From: an uncultured Alphaproteobacteria bacterium
GTDB taxonomy: Bacteria; Pseudomonadota; Alphaproteobacteria; MPNO01; UBA2964
Direction of reading: 5' to 3'
NCBI GenBank assembly: GCA_951812775.1
Contig: OX638326.1
Coordinates: 1,872,335-1,936,334 of the forward strand
DNA: 64,000 bases
Program-made: the position numbers and the translations under genes
Notes under the pieces: model-generated
Databases searched by the model: none
Told to the model about the DNA's origin: nothing
The model's input: only the letters and a program-made list of their open reading frames with translations
Part shown: positions 61,868 to 64,000 of the stretch, in pieces
Numbering within the stretch: position 1 is the first letter of the stretch
How the letters are laid out: every line of letters starts with the position of its first letter

Positions 61868-62585
61868 ATGAAATTCGGACTTTTTGATCATATTGATCGC
61901 ACGGATGACCGGCCACTCGCCCAGCAGTTCGATGAGCGTATCGAATTTGTGAAAGCCGCTGACGAGGCAGGGTTTTACTGCCTGCATGTTGCTGAACATC
62001 ACTCTTCACCACTCAATATGTGTCCGGCACCCAGCATCTATCTCAGCATGGTGGCCCAGGCTACGAAACAGATTCATCCGGGACCGCTTGTTTACCTTTT
62101 GACGCTCTATACGCCGCTTCGTCTGGCGGAAGAGATCTGCATGTTGGATCACATCAGCAAAGGGCGACTGGAAGTTGGCGTTGGCCGGGGCGTATCCCCC
62201 TTCGAGCTTAACTTTCATCGGGTCGATCACGACGATTCAAGAAATATCTTTTTCGACGCCTATGCCTGTCTAAACGAGGCATTGACCAATGACGTATTCA
62301 GCTATGAAGGCAAATACTTCACCTATGCTGCGCCATGGCGATACGGAATTCACCAAGCGTCTAAATGTCCATCACGGTGCCACCTACGAGAGCTGGGAAA
62401 AAATGGAGATGGTGATTGCCGGCAGCCCGGAGACGGTCATTTCGGAGATCACCAGACAAACCGAATTTCTCGGTATCAACTATCTACTGGCCTATCTGTT
62501 TTTTGGATCGATGACGCTAGAACAAGCGATGCGGTCTTTCACCCTGTTTCGCGATGAAGTGATGCCAAAACTCGCCGATCTCTAG
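61868..62585 (+). pseudogene. Luciferase-like monooxygenase (LLM class flavin enzyme), internal deletion
   Basis: The N-terminal frame reads MKFGLFDHIDRTDDRPLAQQFDERIEFVKAADEAGFYCLHVAEHHSS through VGVGRGVSPFELNFHRVD to about residue 155, normal for F420/FMN-dependent LLM proteins. After TYAAPW the C-terminal part (YESWEKMEMVIAGSPETVISEITRQTEF...LADL) continues in another frame. Total length is 718 bases where about 1050 are usual, so roughly 330 bases of the barrel are lost and the frame is broken. Not functional as written. Confidence 0.85.
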
Positions 62586-62588
62586 GCG

Positions 62589-63398
62589 TTATTTTTTCCA
62601 TTTCGTCTCAGGTTTCGGCAACTCTTCTCCGTCGAGAAACATCGCATTGATTGTATTCTCACTGTAAAAACAGATCAAGTCTTTGATCCGCGGACATTCA
62701 GGCAAGACCTCACGATAGCACCAGGCAATATCTTCAAAGCTCTCACCATTCACCGTTGCTGAAAAATAGCTGGCGCGCCCTTTATATGGGCATACCGACT
62801 TTGTTTCGGTTGGCGACAGCAAATCCATGCGCACATCCTTTTCAGGAATATAAAAACGCAGCGGATGGTTGCCTTCAAAAGCGAACATGGAATTTGTCGT
62901 TTCTGCCACCATCTCACCACCAAGCACAACTTTCACTGGACGGTGTGACGGAACAGTATCGAGGCGCTTCTTGGGATCGCGGGCATGGCCAAAAATCTGC
63001 TCGTCTTCTTCCCACCATTCATCGACACGATTCCAGTAAAAGGCGACGTAATCCTTGATCGCTAGCATCTCGTCATAGGGATCACGATACGACCACATCA
63101 CATTCTCTTCGGTACGATCTTCTACCGTGAGCGTCCAATAGGATGCAGTGCCTTTATAGCCACAATGGGAAGTGTGTTCCGTTGCAGTAAACAAATCCAT
63201 TTGGACGTCGCTCATCGGAAAATAAAGCGCAGGTACATGTCCATCCTCGCGCATCAGCATGACATTGGTGGAATCGACGATGACCTCATCGTTGAATTTG
63301 ATCCGAATGCGCCGCGGGCTAGGCTCAAAATCCAAAACCTTGTCTGGATTCTTGACAAACCCTGGCGCTTTGCCGGGCCCTGTTCCTGCTCCATCCAT
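62589..63398 (-). CDS. Double DUF427-domain protein
   Basis: A 269-residue protein with two DUF427 modules. Each contains a strand pattern ending YFPxxDV...T...CPYKGxAxYxxxxV: residues 59-105 (ALYFPMSDVQMDLFTATEHTSHCGYKGTASYWTL) and 180-226 (LRFYIPEKDVRMDLLSPTETKSVCPYKGRASYFSA). DUF427 proteins are cytoplasmic and of unknown biochemistry. The ATG at 63398 has AGGGAG at good spacing; the longer ORF start would overlap the divergent NUDIX gene. Confidence 0.85.
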   Translation of the reverse strand: MDGAGTGPGKAPGFVKNPDKVLDFEPSPRRIRIKFNDEVIVDSTNVMLMREDGHVPALYFPMSDVQMDLFTATEHTSHCGYKGTASYWTLTVEDRTEENVMWSYRDPYDEMLAIKDYVAFYWNRVDEWWEEDEQIFGHARDPKKRLDTVPSHRPVKVVLGGEMVAETTNSMFAFEGNHPLRFYIPEKDVRMDLLSPTETKSVCPYKGRASYFSATVNGESFEDIAWCYREVLPECPRIKDLICFYSENTINAMFLDGEELPKPETKWKK

Positions 63399-63495
63399 AT
63401 CCATCTCCCTAATAGAAGACAAAATGATGCGCCGGATTTCTGGTCCCGGCAAGCATCCTTCGACGACGCCCCAGAAAAGGACCATACTGTGACAA

Positions 63496-63972
63496 ATGAT
63501 CAATTTTAGAAAACAGTCTCAGAGTGTCGGCGAACGTCTGCTCGATGCAACAATCAGATTTATCTACCGCAGCGGTTTCCCGGTACTCGTCTTTTTGCGG
63601 CGTATCGGATTTCCCAAAAAACCGGGCGTTGCGGTCGTCATCTGGCACAATCATCAGGTATTGGCTGTTCAACATTCTTATATTCGAGGATTGGGACTTC
63701 CAGGTGGCGCCATCGATCCTGGAGAGTTACCAAAAGAAGCCGCTGTTCGCGAAATGCAGGAAGAGTTGGGGTTAGACCTAAATGCAGGCGACCTTCAACC
63801 TTGTAGCACTCTCAGAAACACCGAAGTTTATCGCATTACGCTCAAGACGTTGCCCGATATCCACGTTGATAACCGAGAGATCGTCGAAGCTTTCTTCATG
63901 GACCCTGAAGAGCTGATTTCCAGAGTCTCTCGCTATGCCGATATTCTCGAGCCACCGCCGGTATCTGAATAA
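63496..63972 (+). CDS. NUDIX hydrolase
   Basis: NUDIX-family pyrophosphohydrolase, 158 residues. The complete NUDIX box G-x5-E-x7-REUxEExGU is GAIDPGELPKEAAVREMQEELGL at about residues 82-104, so it should be catalytic. The N-terminal 35 residues (SGFPVLVFLRRIGF) are hydrophobic and could associate with membrane. Substrate unknown, some nucleoside diphosphate derivative. Divergent from the DUF427 gene, whose start lies 98 bases upstream. Confidence 0.9.
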   Translation: MINFRKQSQSVGERLLDATIRFIYRSGFPVLVFLRRIGFPKKPGVAVVIWHNHQVLAVQHSYIRGLGLPGGAIDPGELPKEAAVREMQEELGLDLNAGDLQPCSTLRNTEVYRITLKTLPDIHVDNREIVEAFFMDPEELISRVSRYADILEPPPVSE

Positions 63973-64000
63973 CGAGGGATTTCTAGTCCGCCAAAGTTTG

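Overview
The window looks like the chromosome of a free-living, probably marine, alphaproteobacterium. The evidence is a GcrA cell-cycle regulator, a GTTC-N7-GTTC LexA box, many tripartite-tricarboxylate (TTT) substrate-binding proteins, hydantoinase and acyl-CoA ligase genes, and dense catabolic gene content of moderate GC. No rRNA, tRNA, CRISPR array, integrase or insertion sequence was recognised. Order-level placement is not possible from the sequence alone.

Layout. 0-6 kb: orphan TTT binding protein, hydantoinase/oxoprolinase pair hyuB-hyuA and a DMT permease. 6-7.3 kb: gcrA and an SRAP (HMCES/YedK) protein. 7.4-14.2 kb: a plus-strand run of two paralogous SDRs, a CysQ-like phosphatase, the tRNA t6A enzyme Sua5/TsaC, a FAD-linked 2-hydroxyacid oxidase and an acyl-CoA dehydrogenase. 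14.2-15.6 kb: speD-speE (spermidine synthesis). 15.6-26.4 kb: a MetE-like methyltransferase, CAP-domain protein, acyl-CoA ligase, MDR alcohol dehydrogenase, a CDO-like cupin, ChaC, a divergent asparaginase-superfamily protein, an MBL-fold hydrolase, VOC and RidA proteins, and a dienelactone hydrolase gene broken by a 17-bp duplication. 26.4-30.5 kb: nrdA and nrdB separated by an SOS-boxed dinD homologue, preceded by a repeated translation-start region and a DnaA-box-like cluster.

30.9-38.5 kb is an aromatic-ring-fission lower pathway resembling protocatechuate 4,5-cleavage: LigJ-type hydratase, HpcH-type aldolase, LigB-type extradiol dioxygenase, a GST, an NMT1-type ABC importer and a LigI-type pyrone lactonase. 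38.5-40.4 kb: MntR and a divergently transcribed putative manganese exporter sharing a promoter/operator. 40.4-52.9 kb is a benzoate region: amidase, benzoate-CoA ligase, hydroxybenzoate-type FAD monooxygenase, boxB, boxC and two paralogous acyl-CoA ligases, interrupted by an AT-rich AlbA_2/Schlafen-type gene. 53-64 kb: a VanA-like Rieske oxygenase, a UbiD-family decarboxylase, a second CDO-like cupin, a TPR protein, a tandem pair of TTT binding proteins with duplicated terminators, two unknown genes, a CMD protein, an internally deleted luciferase-like gene, a double DUF427 protein and a NUDIX hydrolase.

Together the genes describe uptake and oxidation of aromatic acids through both the aerobic benzoyl-CoA epoxide (box) route and extradiol cleavage, beside housekeeping genes (ribonucleotide reductase, polyamines, t6A). 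The most unusual features are the nrdA-dinD-nrdB arrangement with its SOS box, the repeated nrdA start with a 13-codon upstream ORF, and perfect short tandem duplications (15, 17, 18/36 and 21 bp) at four loci within about 22 kb, one of which breaks a gene.
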